A stretch of 64,000 nucleotides of DNA from Fontibacillus phaseoli (GTDB taxonomy: Bacteria; Bacillota; Bacilli; Paenibacillales; Paenibacillaceae). A model generated the notes under the pieces. That model was not told the origin of the DNA, did no database searches, and saw only the letters and a program-made list of their open reading frames with translations. Positions 28,811 to 37,811 of the stretch are shown in pieces. A program made the position numbers and the translations under genes. Location of the stretch: contig NZ_QPJW01000009.1 of the NCBI RefSeq assembly GCF_003337355.1, positions 1 to 64,000 on the forward strand. The letters run 5' to 3'. Within the stretch, counting starts at the first letter, position 1. The number at the start of each line of letters is the position of its first letter.

Positions 28811-28859
28811 AAAAAGGCTGTCTCAATAGCCATTGTCCGGCATTCGAGACAGCCTTTTT
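28811..28859 (+). terminator. bidirectional terminator after ilvB
   Basis: Perfect 14-bp stem AAAAAGGCTGTCTC / GAGACAGCCTTTTT. It serves ilvB and probably also the convergent membrane-protein gene. Confidence 0.92.
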
Positions 28860-28888
28860 GCTGTTTCCCGCTATCTTTACTCTCTCAG

Positions 28889-29182
28889 CTACATGCTCTG
28901 GCCCTGCTTGCCTTCCTCGGACCACTTATTTTGCCATTCCCGTAGCTTCGCCCGGCGGACCGCGTCCAGCGACCGCTGTTTTTCTTCATTCACGCCCAGG
29001 ATGAAATGCAAGTGAGCCCCGATCACCAGAAAGGCAAAGGCGGCCCAAATCATCCCGAACACGGAGACCCATCCGGCCCCGGGTTCAAAAGAAATCATGG
29101 GCAGCGCGTACACCAGCATCCCCAGCGCCAGAATCAAATACACGACATGCTTCAATTTACTCTTTTTTTTCACGGTCTTCAT
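28889..29182 (-). CDS. small two-helix membrane protein
   Basis: 97 residues: a basic N-terminus (KTVKKKSKLKH), two membrane helices (about 12-30 and 38-62) and a charged helical C-terminus (EEKQRSLDAVRRAKLREWQNKW). Ribosome site AAGGAG 11 bases upstream. I do not recognise the family. It follows yheA on the same strand after an 80-base gap. Confidence 0.6.
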   Translation of the reverse strand: MKTVKKKSKLKHVVYLILALGMLVYALPMISFEPGAGWVSVFGMIWAAFAFLVIGAHLHFILGVNEEKQRSLDAVRRAKLREWQNKWSEEGKQGQSM

Positions 29183-29264
29183 ATATTCCGCAGCTCCTTC
29201 GTCTTCGAATCTATATTTCTATTCTATGAGGGCTGTCCGAAAAATATGAGACTATATCGTGAGA

Positions 29265-29609
29265 TTACATCTGCGAGCCGTATAAATGCTGCAAGCTGTC
29301 CGTAATGATTTTGTTTACGTCCTGAATGATAACGCTGAGCCGTCTTTCGGCATCAAACAAGCGGCGGATATTCAGGTTCATGCTGAGTACCTCGAACAGC
29401 TTTTCCATTTTCTCCATTTCTTCCGGTGAAGGCATTTCTCCGGTCATCATCTGCTGCTGCAGCTCATTTTGACGGATACGGAAATTCTCAAGCATCACCT
29501 TGCTCTCGGGATCGGCGTCAACCAGTTTCATCGCGGCGGTAATTTCAGTTACCTCCGTGCTTTCCTTAAGCGCTTTTGCCAATTCATTTGCTTTATCGTA
29601 AATATTCAA
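29265..29609 (-). CDS. yheA: YlbF/YmcA-family protein YheA
   Basis: About 114 residues, all helical: NIYDKANELAKALKES, then DADPESKVMLENFRIRQNELQQQMMTGEMPSPEEMEKMEKL. This is the UPF0342/YlbF-like fold found in RNase Y-associated proteins YlbF, YmcA and YheA; YheA's own role is not established. I chose the TTG nine bases after CGGAGG; a TTG three codons earlier touches the ribosome site. Followed upstream by yheB, as in B. subtilis. Confidence 0.85.
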   Translation of the reverse strand: MNIYDKANELAKALKESTEVTEITAAMKLVDADPESKVMLENFRIRQNELQQQMMTGEMPSPEEMEKMEKLFEVLSMNLNIRRLFDAERRLSVIIQDVNKIITDSLQHLYGSQM

Positions 29610-29648
29610 TATATTCAACCTCCGAAAAATATAGTTTGTAAAACGCGC

Positions 29649-30812
29649 TTATCCCATCCACAACATCAGCAGCGACTGGAATAGACCGATAATTCCGCCG
29701 AGAAGCACCCCCAGCCAGGTAATGGCCCGGAACTCCTTGCCGGATACGCTCAGGATGACTTCTTCCAGCCGTTCCACCGGAAACTTCTGCACCTGCTCCT
29801 GCACCAGTTTCGGCAATTGAATCGCCTTCATTACCATCGGAATTCCTTTGCTTACAATGGAAATTATCCGTTCGGAAATAGCCGGAAGCGCCCCAGTCGC
29901 CCGTGCCTTCCAAGGGTCGACCAGCGAGGAGACCCGAAGTCGTTCAGCTGCCCCGATCCATTGCTCCAGCGGAAGTTTGTTCATTTTATCGGACAGCCAC
30001 TCCGGTGCCGGAACTCCGGTTACCAGCCCGATCAATTCGGTAACCGGCTTTTCCCCGAACACTTCCATCCTGCCCTGAATCGCGTTCGTAATCTTGCGCT
30101 TGGCTTCCTCGCTTTGCAGCGCCCGCACCAACGTCGGCGTCAGCTTGCGGACCAGTTTATCCTCGTCCATGAAGATCGCAGCCATCGTGCCGAGGAATCC
30201 GCCGGCTTTATCCGCCATATCCCCTACCATCTTGGTCAGCATACGCTGTCCTTCAGCCGACAAGAGTTCCTCTTCCACCGCACGCAGCACCGCTTCCGCG
30301 GCCACGCCGCTCCAGCGCATCCGATTCTCCTCATTCCAGCCGGGAACCAGATCCTTCAATGACCGGTCCCCATAGCCGAGATCATTCCACAGCAGGCTGA
30401 GCCCACGGTCCGCCACTGATCTGCCGGTATCGGCAAGCCGCAGCTTGACCTCTTCCCAACGCTGCGGTTCCCATACCATTAACGCCGCTTCTTTTAACGT
30501 CATCTCGCTTTCGCCCAACCGGACAAGCAGGTTCTCCAAGTACTGTTCCGCCTGCTTTTTAAAAGCCGGACGAGTCACCAATTCCTGGATTCCTTCCGTC
30601 GTGACCAAATAATCCGCCACGACTGTCCCAAGCGACTCCGCGATATCTTCGCGACGTTTTGGAATCAGCCCCGGCGTAAACGGAACATGAAACTTCCCGA
30701 TATATACCGGATTTCTGGGGTGAAACAGCATCTTAATCGCAAAATGATTCGTTACTCCGCCAACAAAGGCGGCTACAGACACGCTGACCAAAATATAAAG
30801 CCAATCGGCCAC
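29649..30812 (-). CDS. yheB: DUF445 membrane protein YheB
   Basis: 387 residues: an N-terminal membrane helix (about 3-22), then the DUF445 signature GGVTNHFAIKMLFHPRNPVYIGKFHVPFTPGLIPKRREDIAESLG, a long helical soluble region, and a C-terminal helix (about 365-385). GTG start behind AGGGAGG. Two membrane anchors at the ends with a large helical domain between them may bridge membranes; function unknown. Forms an operon with yheA and is divergent from the yheC/yheD array. Confidence 0.88.
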   Translation of the reverse strand: MADWLYILVSVSVAAFVGGVTNHFAIKMLFHPRNPVYIGKFHVPFTPGLIPKRREDIAESLGTVVADYLVTTEGIQELVTRPAFKKQAEQYLENLLVRLGESEMTLKEAALMVWEPQRWEEVKLRLADTGRSVADRGLSLLWNDLGYGDRSLKDLVPGWNEENRMRWSGVAAEAVLRAVEEELLSAEGQRMLTKMVGDMADKAGGFLGTMAAIFMDEDKLVRKLTPTLVRALQSEEAKRKITNAIQGRMEVFGEKPVTELIGLVTGVPAPEWLSDKMNKLPLEQWIGAAERLRVSSLVDPWKARATGALPAISERIISIVSKGIPMVMKAIQLPKLVQEQVQKFPVERLEEVILSVSGKEFRAITWLGVLLGGIIGLFQSLLMLWMG

Positions 30813-30937
30813 CTCGTATACCCTCCCTTAAACCACGGCTAAAACCTTAATATCCAACTTAAAAGAGCCTTCTCCCAACGATGAAAACATCCGCCATTAA
30901 GTCCGCTTTCGTACAATCAAATCGTAAATGGGTTAAT

Positions 30938-30965
30938 CACCAAGGATTCTATGTCCTCATATGAT
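30938..30965 (+). promoter_or_regulatory. candidate sigma-K promoter of the yheC/yheD array
   Basis: CACC at 30938-30941 and CATATGAT at 30958-30965, 17 bases apart between the AC and CATA, resemble the mother-cell sigma-K pattern. The candidate lies about 75 bases ahead of the first gene. Pattern match only. Confidence 0.3.
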
Positions 30966-31040
30966 GCATTACATGCGCTTATGCAGATGACCTTTTGGCA
31001 TCCAAGACATCAAGCTTAAGCTTGGAAGGAGATCCGCTTC

Positions 31041-32408
31041 ATGCCCTCCAAAAAATTAAAAATTCAGATCATGAGCCCGAATTTGCTGGAAAAAGATATT
31101 ATCGTTATCGGAGAACAGCTGGTGAAACTGTGGAGAATTCCCGTGCACTATCCGCTGCAGCTCGTCTTCGGATCATTCCGGCAGACCGTGCGGGTCGTAC
31201 CGTTGGCCAGATTCGACGGAATTCGGATCAGTCAGGAGCTTGCAGATAAAATGGGCGTACTGCCACGCTCCATGCTGCGGCTAACCTTCCGTCCCCATTC
31301 AACCACCCTTCAGCTCGGGCCTCTGGTCGGCGTGTTGATCAGCCGGGATCTCCCGGGATCCCCGGAACGGCCCTTTGGGCCGATTACCCTGTTCTGCAAG
31401 GAGCTCGTAAACGCCTGTCAGCGGCAAGGGGCGTACGTTTATTTTTTCACACCGGATCATATCGGTTCAAGTTCAAGCAAATTATCGGCCTGGGTCTATG
31501 GCGAAGGATGGAGGCAGATCCAGGTGCCGGCCGCAGACGTGTTCTACAACCGGCTGACTTCGCGCAAATTGGAGAACAAACCTAGCGTACAGCATTTCTT
31601 AAAGGAAGTAAAATCCCGGTACGGCAGCCACTTTTTTAATGAAAAATTTCTCGATAAAACCGAAGTGTTCGATGCTCTTGAACGCGATGCCGCCGTATCA
31701 AGATATTTGCCGGAATCCCACCTCTTCCGTAACTTTCTTACACTAAAAACGATGTGCGCCAAACACCCCATAGTATTTTTAAAACCGATTAAAGGGAGTC
31801 TCGGTAAAGGAATCATCCGGGTATCCAGATCGGAAGGCGGCACCTACCAGACCTTAACCGCCCAGGTTGGCGGAACGCGTCGGCAAATTTATCCGAGTCT
31901 TGCCAAGCTCTTCTCCTCCCTCTCCGGCAAAATGAAAACGACCCGGTACCAGATTCAGCAAGGATTGACCTTGATTCAAGCGGATCGCAGGCCGGTCGAT
32001 TTTCGCGCGCTTGTTCAAAAGAACCGGGCGGGAAATTGGAACGTTACCTCGATCGTTGCACGAACCGCCGGTAGTCAGCATTTCGTGTCCAATCTCGCCA
32101 GGGGAGGGTCGCTCAGCACCGTGAAGGACGCCATCGGACGAAGCTCGCTTCCCGCGGGGATTAAAGGAAAAATCCCGCTGCGTCTCAGAAAAGCCGCACT
32201 CGATATCGCTGTGGGCGTAGACAGTCAAATTCCTTCCCACTTCGGAGAACTTGGCATCGATCTTGCCCTTGATACATCCGGGCGGATCTGGCTGCTGGAG
32301 GTCAATTCCAAACCGTCCAAAAATGACAACACCCCGATCGGTGGCGGAAAAATCCGTCCTTCCGTCAAACAGGTGATTGAATACGCCCGCTATTTGTCCG
32401 GCTTTTGA
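31041..32408 (+). CDS. YheC/YheD-family ATP-grasp protein 1 (long form)
   Basis: 455 residues. An N-terminal domain of about 90 residues (strand-rich, SPNLLEKDIIVIG to LRLTF) precedes the YheC/D core with LGPLVGVLIS (about 92-101), VFYNRL and the ATP-grasp parts FLKPIKGSLGKGI (246-258), DFRALVQKN (320-328) and ELGIDLALD..IWLLEVNSKP near the end, which supplies magnesium ligands. In B. subtilis YheC and YheD are spore-coat-associated; the bond they form is unknown. Ribosome site GGAAGGAG. First of five paralogues. Confidence 0.85.
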   Translation: MPSKKLKIQIMSPNLLEKDIIVIGEQLVKLWRIPVHYPLQLVFGSFRQTVRVVPLARFDGIRISQELADKMGVLPRSMLRLTFRPHSTTLQLGPLVGVLISRDLPGSPERPFGPITLFCKELVNACQRQGAYVYFFTPDHIGSSSSKLSAWVYGEGWRQIQVPAADVFYNRLTSRKLENKPSVQHFLKEVKSRYGSHFFNEKFLDKTEVFDALERDAAVSRYLPESHLFRNFLTLKTMCAKHPIVFLKPIKGSLGKGIIRVSRSEGGTYQTLTAQVGGTRRQIYPSLAKLFSSLSGKMKTTRYQIQQGLTLIQADRRPVDFRALVQKNRAGNWNVTSIVARTAGSQHFVSNLARGGSLSTVKDAIGRSSLPAGIKGKIPLRLRKAALDIAVGVDSQIPSHFGELGIDLALDTSGRIWLLEVNSKPSKNDNTPIGGGKIRPSVKQVIEYARYLSGF

Positions 32409-32419
32409 GGAGGGAAGTC

Positions 32420-33532
32420 ATGATTAACAAGGTATCAAGAGGTGTACTCGGCATTATGGTCGGCGAAAGCAATGAACCCGTTCCGTTTGCGGAGCCGGGA
32501 TTTTGCCGCAAATTATGCCTGATCGGCAGCAAACAGGGGATGACCGTTTATGTGTTCTGCCCGTCTTATCTCCGGCGGGGAAAAGATACCGTCCCCGGCT
32601 ACTGTTATGAGAACGGCGGTTGGCATCAAAGGCTGTTTCCTCCTCCGGATATTATCTACGACCGCTGCTTCACTCATGACCGCAGCAGGCAGCAGCGAAA
32701 AAAGCAAGCGCTAGCCCATTTATCGGAAACTCACCCTTTCCTATACTTGACCCGGGGATTGACAGGAAAATGGCGCGTTTACCAGGTACTACGGAAATTC
32801 CCGAAGATCGCGCTTCATTTGCCGGAATCCGTTCCTTATGAAAGCCCCACCCAATTGGCAGATTGGCTGGAGTCGCACCAAGGCGAGGTCTTCCTTAAGC
32901 CGCAAAACGGAACGCATGGCAAGCGGACCTTGCATGTTAGAGCGCCAAGAGCTGGGGACGGACTAAGAATCGCCGGCCGTGACAGCCGTAACGGCATACT
33001 GCGGCATCGCTTTACCACCCGCAACGAAGGCCTGGAATGGATCGACAAGTTTACGGCAAATCGTCCTTTTCTGATGCAACCTTACCTGGAACTCAGCACC
33101 TCTGAGGGCGAGCCCTTCGACGTCCGCGTCTTGATGCAGAAGAACGAAACAGGGTCATGGCAATTAACCGGAATGGCGGTGAGGGTCGGTCCGAAACATG
33201 CGCTCACTTCGAATCTGCATGGCGGCGGATCCGCACACAAGGCGGTGCCGTTTCTGAGCCGGGAACTCGGGACAGCCGCGGCCAGAGAAGCTCTGTCCAT
33301 GATTACCAAATTGTCGATGGAAATCCCGGGCTCGCTGGAATCCCACTTTGGCCGCCTTGCCGAGCTCGGAATTGACTACGGGATCGACCGACGGGGAAAG
33401 GTGTGGGTGCTGGAGGTTAACTCCAAACCCGGACGCTCTTCCTTTTTCCGGATCGGCGACTACAGAAGCGCCAGAAAATCAATGGAAAATCCGATCCTCT
33501 ATGCGCGCTATTTGCTGCTGAGCAAACCTTGA
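32420..33532 (+). CDS. YheC/YheD-family ATP-grasp protein 2 (short form)
   Basis: 370 residues, lacking the N-terminal domain of its neighbour: it starts directly with the core (VLGIMVGESNEPVPFAEPGF). IIYDRC replaces VYNRL. ATP-grasp elements are FLKPQNGTHGKRT, FDVRVLMQKN and AELGIDYGIDRRGKVWVLEVNSKPGRSSF. The lysine-rich glycine loop differs (GTHGKRT in place of GSLGKGI), which may change the substrate. Start is the ATG behind GAGGAGGG, eleven bases after the previous stop. Confidence 0.85.
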   Translation: MINKVSRGVLGIMVGESNEPVPFAEPGFCRKLCLIGSKQGMTVYVFCPSYLRRGKDTVPGYCYENGGWHQRLFPPPDIIYDRCFTHDRSRQQRKKQALAHLSETHPFLYLTRGLTGKWRVYQVLRKFPKIALHLPESVPYESPTQLADWLESHQGEVFLKPQNGTHGKRTLHVRAPRAGDGLRIAGRDSRNGILRHRFTTRNEGLEWIDKFTANRPFLMQPYLELSTSEGEPFDVRVLMQKNETGSWQLTGMAVRVGPKHALTSNLHGGGSAHKAVPFLSRELGTAAAREALSMITKLSMEIPGSLESHFGRLAELGIDYGIDRRGKVWVLEVNSKPGRSSFFRIGDYRSARKSMENPILYARYLLLSKP

Positions 33533-33568
33533 ATGAGGCATGGAAGACTTTTTTAGGAGGAAAAATTC

Positions 33569-34942
33569 ATGAGTTTGACTTTTTGCAACGTTCATTTCAC
33601 GCAGCAGCCCCAAAGGGTCGTCTACGTGTCCGGCTCTTTAATGAAAAATTTGAAGCTGTCGGGGAAAAAGTCGGTTCACCTCAGATTCGGCGGCGAACGC
33701 ATCCCCGCCGCAGTCAAACCCATCAACAAAGCGGGAAAGCATCTCTATCTCGGCTCCGGCATCCGGAAAGAAATTAAAATTCCGAAAGCGGGCGGCGTCT
33801 TTTTGCGCAGTCTCCAAGAAGGTGAAGTACAAATAGGCCCGCTCATCGGCGTGCTGTCGGATGGACCGACCGCTTCGGCCTCCAGCCCTTTCGGCTCCCG
33901 GACCGGCTTTATCAAACAATTGCTGAGATACGGCAGCAAACAGTCCTACATTTTCGCCTTCACCCCCCGGGATATCCATTGGGAAAACGAAACGGTCAAC
34001 GGTTACTTTCTTAATGAAGCCGGAAACTTTATAAGAAAAAAGGTCCCGTTGCCGGATGTAGTTTACAATCGCCTCCCCAGCCGGCGGGCGGAAACGACAA
34101 CGTCCATCACCCAGCTCAGGGAGCGGTTCATTAGGCGGAGAATTCCGTTTTTCAACTGGAGTTTTTTCAATAAGTCCGATATTTACCGCATGCTTGAAAA
34201 AGACACTTTGGTGGGCCGTTACGTGCCCGAATCGATCATGAGCCCGACTCCCGATCAAATTAAGGATTTGCTGGACCGGCATTCGCTCATCTACTACAAA
34301 CCGAACAGCGGCAGTCTTGGCCACGGCATCTACCGCCTGTCCCGCATTCCCAAGAGCGGGTACTACGCCAGGTACCGCAAAAGCGGCAAAAACGCGCTGC
34401 TTCGTTTCGGCTCCTTCGCCGGCCTGATGCGGACGCTGCAAGCCAGACACGGCCGTTCATTGCGGGGATACGTCGCGCAGCAAGGCATCCGGCTGATTGA
34501 AATCGACGGCTGCCCCATCGACTTCCGTTTCCATATGCACAAGAACGGAAGAAACCAATGGGTCGTTGTAGGTATCGGAGCCAAAAAGGCGGGGAAAGGC
34601 AGCGTCACTACCCATCTTAAAAACGGGGGGTCGCTGCTGACGCCGGATCAAGCCCTGGCCCGGGCATTCGGCTCACGGGCGGAAGAAGTGCTGAAAAACG
34701 CCAAAAACGTCGCCATTACACTCGCCGAAGCCATCGAATCGCATCATCAGCATTTGATCGGCGAAATCGGCTTTGACATCGGGATCGATATGGATGAAAA
34801 AATCTGGATGTTTGAAGCCAACGCCAAGCCCGGCCGGTCCATTTTCAAGCATCCCTCGCTGCGTGCGGAAGGGAGAGCCTCCGTCGAGCACATTCTGGAG
34901 CACTGTTTGTATTTGAGTAAATTCCGGAGGAGGGAGTCCTGA
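33569..34942 (+). CDS. YheC/YheD-family ATP-grasp protein 3 (long form)
   Basis: 457 residues, again with the extra N-terminal domain (LTFCNVHFTQQPQRVVYVSG to GVFLRSL). The core has IGPLIGVLSDGPT, DVVYNRLPSRR, YYKPNSGSLGHGIYRLSR, DFRFHMHKNGRNQW and EIGFDIGIDMDEKIWMFEANAKPGRSIF. Ribosome site AGGAGG. Its stop overlaps the start of the next gene (TGATG). Confidence 0.85.
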   Translation: MSLTFCNVHFTQQPQRVVYVSGSLMKNLKLSGKKSVHLRFGGERIPAAVKPINKAGKHLYLGSGIRKEIKIPKAGGVFLRSLQEGEVQIGPLIGVLSDGPTASASSPFGSRTGFIKQLLRYGSKQSYIFAFTPRDIHWENETVNGYFLNEAGNFIRKKVPLPDVVYNRLPSRRAETTTSITQLRERFIRRRIPFFNWSFFNKSDIYRMLEKDTLVGRYVPESIMSPTPDQIKDLLDRHSLIYYKPNSGSLGHGIYRLSRIPKSGYYARYRKSGKNALLRFGSFAGLMRTLQARHGRSLRGYVAQQGIRLIEIDGCPIDFRFHMHKNGRNQWVVVGIGAKKAGKGSVTTHLKNGGSLLTPDQALARAFGSRAEEVLKNAKNVAITLAEAIESHHQHLIGEIGFDIGIDMDEKIWMFEANAKPGRSIFKHPSLRAEGRASVEHILEHCLYLSKFRRRES

Positions 34943-36057
34943 TGAGCCAGATTTCAGGCGATCAGAAACCCATCGTCGCCGTTCTGACCGTCGATGACGA
35001 ATGGACGCAGTTCCGGGGAAATCGGGGGAACTTCCGGGATATCGTGAGAATGGGCAGAGAACTGGACTTCCCGGTCTATGTCGTCACCGCCAAAGATTTG
35101 AAGCTGTCCGCCAAAAAAGTACAGGGTTATTTATACAACCCCGATGAAAAGCAGTGGAAAAGGCAGTGGTGCCCGCTGCCTCAAGTCATTTACAACCGGA
35201 TCCCCCAACGTGAGGATGAAAGAAGGCCTTCCGTTCGGCGTAAAATCGACGAGTGCATCAAGCATAGCAGCATCCAGTTGTTCAACCCTTACTTTTTCAA
35301 TAAATGGACCCTGTTTGACTGGCTGAAAAAAAACCGTACCACCAAAGCACTCGTTCCCGACACGAAAAGGCTGCGCTCTGCGAAAAGTCTTCTCCCCATG
35401 CTCCAGGAGTATGGAAGCCTGTATCTGAAACCGGAAAGCGGCAAGGCAGGGAAAGGCATCATGCTGCTCCAGTATGAAGAAGACGAGAAAAGACCTTACC
35501 GTCTCACGATCCAGGGAACGCGGAATAGGAACGTCGTCTATCGAACCGGCAATCCCCCTTTGCTCTGGAAAAGGATCAGGGCCGAGACCGGCAGCGTCCC
35601 TTACATTATGCAGGAAGGCATTAAACTTGCTTCCTACAAGGGCCGTCACTTTGACATCAGGATGCTTGTGCAGAAAACAGGCAAAGGGATTTGGACGGTA
35701 ACCGGGGTCGGCGCGCGGCTGGCCGGATGGCGGAGGATCACCACTCACGTTCCGCAAGGCGGCAGCGTTGAAGATCCCGAAAAGCTGATGACCCCGGCAT
35801 TCGGTCAGGAAATGACTGCATTTTTGATGAGCCGGCTGAAATCCAGCGGCCTGTTGATCGCAAAGCAGATTGAAAAAGGATCGGGTTATACCCTCGGCGA
35901 AATGTCGATGGATCTCGGAGTGGATACGGACGGGAAGATCTGGTTCTTTGAAGCAAACGCCAAACCAATGAAATTCGATGAACCGCATATCCGTAAAAAA
36001 TCGCTGGAACGCATTTTTCAGTTCAGTCAATATTTATACCGGCAGGGCAAGGAATAG
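34942..36057 (+). CDS. YheC/YheD-family ATP-grasp protein 4 (short form)
   Basis: 371 residues, short form. IVAVLTVDDEWTQFRGNRGNF opens the core; VIYNRIPQRE, YLKPESGKAGKGIMLLQ, FDIRMLVQKTGKGIW and EMSMDLGVDTDGKIWFFEANAKPMKF follow. It starts on the overlapped stop of paralogue 3 with GGAGGAGGG ahead, so the two are translationally coupled as a long/short pair, like paralogues 1 and 2. Confidence 0.85.
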   Translation: MSQISGDQKPIVAVLTVDDEWTQFRGNRGNFRDIVRMGRELDFPVYVVTAKDLKLSAKKVQGYLYNPDEKQWKRQWCPLPQVIYNRIPQREDERRPSVRRKIDECIKHSSIQLFNPYFFNKWTLFDWLKKNRTTKALVPDTKRLRSAKSLLPMLQEYGSLYLKPESGKAGKGIMLLQYEEDEKRPYRLTIQGTRNRNVVYRTGNPPLLWKRIRAETGSVPYIMQEGIKLASYKGRHFDIRMLVQKTGKGIWTVTGVGARLAGWRRITTHVPQGGSVEDPEKLMTPAFGQEMTAFLMSRLKSSGLLIAKQIEKGSGYTLGEMSMDLGVDTDGKIWFFEANAKPMKFDEPHIRKKSLERIFQFSQYLYRQGKE

Positions 36058-36081
36058 CCTATGGAGGGAGGTGAGTCCTGC

Positions 36082-36606
36082 ATGAAGATAGCGGCATGGC
36101 AACCCTGCGACTCGGCAGCCTGGGCAATGCAGCATGCAGAAATCTTGAACTTTGTGAAGAGGTACGGCCGGAAGAAGATTCCCGCCGGGACATACCGGGC
36201 GCTGATGAAGCTTTCCTGTAGGGAATTGCTTATGCCCGGCTCCTCCCTCCTGCTAGCCACCCTCCAGGCCGAGGACGGCCCCCGGATCGCCGGGATTTCC
36301 TGCGTGAGTGACTATGGCCGCGGCATCAGTCTCGTTGTCGTTCATCCGTTGTACCGGGGGCAAGGCCTTGGCTCCGAGTTGTTAAACCGGCAGTTTTCGT
36401 CTCTTGGAAAACTGACATGCCTGGTGTCTCTGAGCAACTTATCCAGTTTGCAGATGTGCTTCCGCGCGGGCTTCCGCGCAAGCCGGCTGCTAAAGCCGCA
36501 TGGCGGCCGGGCCGTGCTTGTGCTGGAGAAAAACCAAAGCGGAGCGCAGGAAGCAGCATCTCCGCCGGACCATAATTTTGCCATCCATTCCTTGCAAAGA
36601 AGGTGA
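36082..36606 (+). CDS. GNAT-family N-acetyltransferase
   Basis: 174 residues. The acetyl-CoA binding loop is VVVHPLYRGQGLGSELLNRQ (GNAT motif A, Q/RxxGxG/A), followed by LVSLSNLSSLQMCFRAGFRAS (motif B with the Asn). The first 60 residues are unusual, with several tryptophans and cysteines. It begins behind GGGAGGTG and lies inside the yheC/yheD array, seven bases before the last paralogue, so it is probably part of the same spore-related operon. Acceptor unknown. Confidence 0.82.
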   Translation: MKIAAWQPCDSAAWAMQHAEILNFVKRYGRKKIPAGTYRALMKLSCRELLMPGSSLLLATLQAEDGPRIAGISCVSDYGRGISLVVVHPLYRGQGLGSELLNRQFSSLGKLTCLVSLSNLSSLQMCFRAGFRASRLLKPHGGRAVLVLEKNQSGAQEAASPPDHNFAIHSLQRR

Positions 36607-36612
36607 ACCCTG

Positions 36613-37779
36613 TTGGCACAGCCAGTTTTGGGCATTCTGACTTTATATTTAAACGATAAAAAGCAACTGGAAGAACGGCATATATATCAGAGAATGATTA
36701 AAGAGGGCCAGACTCTCGGTCTCGATGTTTTTGTGTTCACTCCGATGGATGTGGACGACAATAGAGGCTTAATACATGCCCTTATCTATGATCCGAAGCA
36801 CAAGAAATGGTCGCGCAAATGGCGCAAGTTTCCCCATCTAATTTTCGACCGTTGCCGAATTCAGCGCAGCAAGCGGTTCGAGCAGTTGCTGCGATTCCGT
36901 TCCCGGTACGGCAATCTTACTTATTTAAACCGGCCGTTGCGCAACAAGTGGACGATTTATCAAACCCTGAACCGAAAAACGGCGTTCCGTAAACATCAAC
37001 CCGCAACGGTATTATTTCAAAATAGCGGCGACGTATTCCATCTGTTGAAAAACTACCCTTCCGTCTACGTCAAACCGATTAACGGCACGGGGGGGCGGGG
37101 AATTCTCCGGGTGGAAAGACTGGGCGGCGACATGTTCCTCATTCAGGGACGAAAACAAAGCCGTCAGATCATCCCCGCCCAAAAGCTGCATAAATCCCGG
37201 CTCGGCGCGTTCCTGTTAAGCTGGAAAGGAAGCGGCCGCTTCCTTGCGCAGCAAGGAATTCAAATCAAACTGCCAAGCGGTCGGGTGGCCGATTACCGGA
37301 TGCTTGTGCAGAAGAACGGACACGGGCAGTGGGAAGTGACCGGCTGTGCGGGCCGGATCGGACCTGTTCGAAGCGTCACCTCCAATCTTCACGGCGGGGG
37401 CAAGGCCGTTACGATGAATGCGCTGCTTGCTCAGGTTACATCGAGCGAGGAGAAGCGCTCCGAAATCCGCCGTTCCGCCGAAAAACTGAGCCTGGAAATC
37501 GCCGCGCATCTCGAATCCACCTTCGGCGCCTTATGCGAGCTGGCACTGGACCTGGCGATCGAAAAAAACGGCCGGGTATACGTTCTGGAAGTCAATCCCA
37601 AGCCCGCCAGAGAGGTGTTTATTAAATCGGGAGACACGGAATCGTACCGTCGTGCAATCATCAAGCCTTTGGAATATGCCATGTGGATGTATAAACGCGA
37701 TGCCAAACGCGAAAACAAGCGAGAAGAAAAACATGAAGATAAGCGCGATGATAAACGCGAAGCCGCCCCTTCCTCTTAG
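36613..37779 (+). CDS. YheC/YheD-family ATP-grasp protein 5 (short form with charged tail)
   Basis: 388 residues. Core: VLGILTLYLND, LIFDRC, YVKPINGTGGRGILRVE, DYRMLVQKNGHGQWEV and ELALDLAIEKNGRVYVLEVNPKPARE. TTG start behind AAGGTG. The last 30 residues form a repetitive charged tail of KRxx units (KRDAKRENKREEK and on), which is absent from the other four and whose DNA repeats an AAACGCGA-like word. Such tails often bind RNA, polyanions or coat proteins; no function can be proved. Confidence 0.85.
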   Translation: MAQPVLGILTLYLNDKKQLEERHIYQRMIKEGQTLGLDVFVFTPMDVDDNRGLIHALIYDPKHKKWSRKWRKFPHLIFDRCRIQRSKRFEQLLRFRSRYGNLTYLNRPLRNKWTIYQTLNRKTAFRKHQPATVLFQNSGDVFHLLKNYPSVYVKPINGTGGRGILRVERLGGDMFLIQGRKQSRQIIPAQKLHKSRLGAFLLSWKGSGRFLAQQGIQIKLPSGRVADYRMLVQKNGHGQWEVTGCAGRIGPVRSVTSNLHGGGKAVTMNALLAQVTSSEEKRSEIRRSAEKLSLEIAAHLESTFGALCELALDLAIEKNGRVYVLEVNPKPAREVFIKSGDTESYRRAIIKPLEYAMWMYKRDAKRENKREEKHEDKRDDKREAAPSS

Positions 37780-37796
37780 CGAGGAGGAGCGGCTTC
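37759..37796. other. hairpin at the 3' end of the yheC/yheD array
   Basis: GAAGCCGCCCCTTCCTC / GAGGAGGAGCGGCTTC, a strong stem that overlaps the last codons of paralogue 5 and faces the convergent phosphatase gene. No T-run follows on either strand, so terminator function is uncertain. Confidence 0.5.
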
Positions 37797-37811
37797 ATGT
37801 ATGCATGAGGC

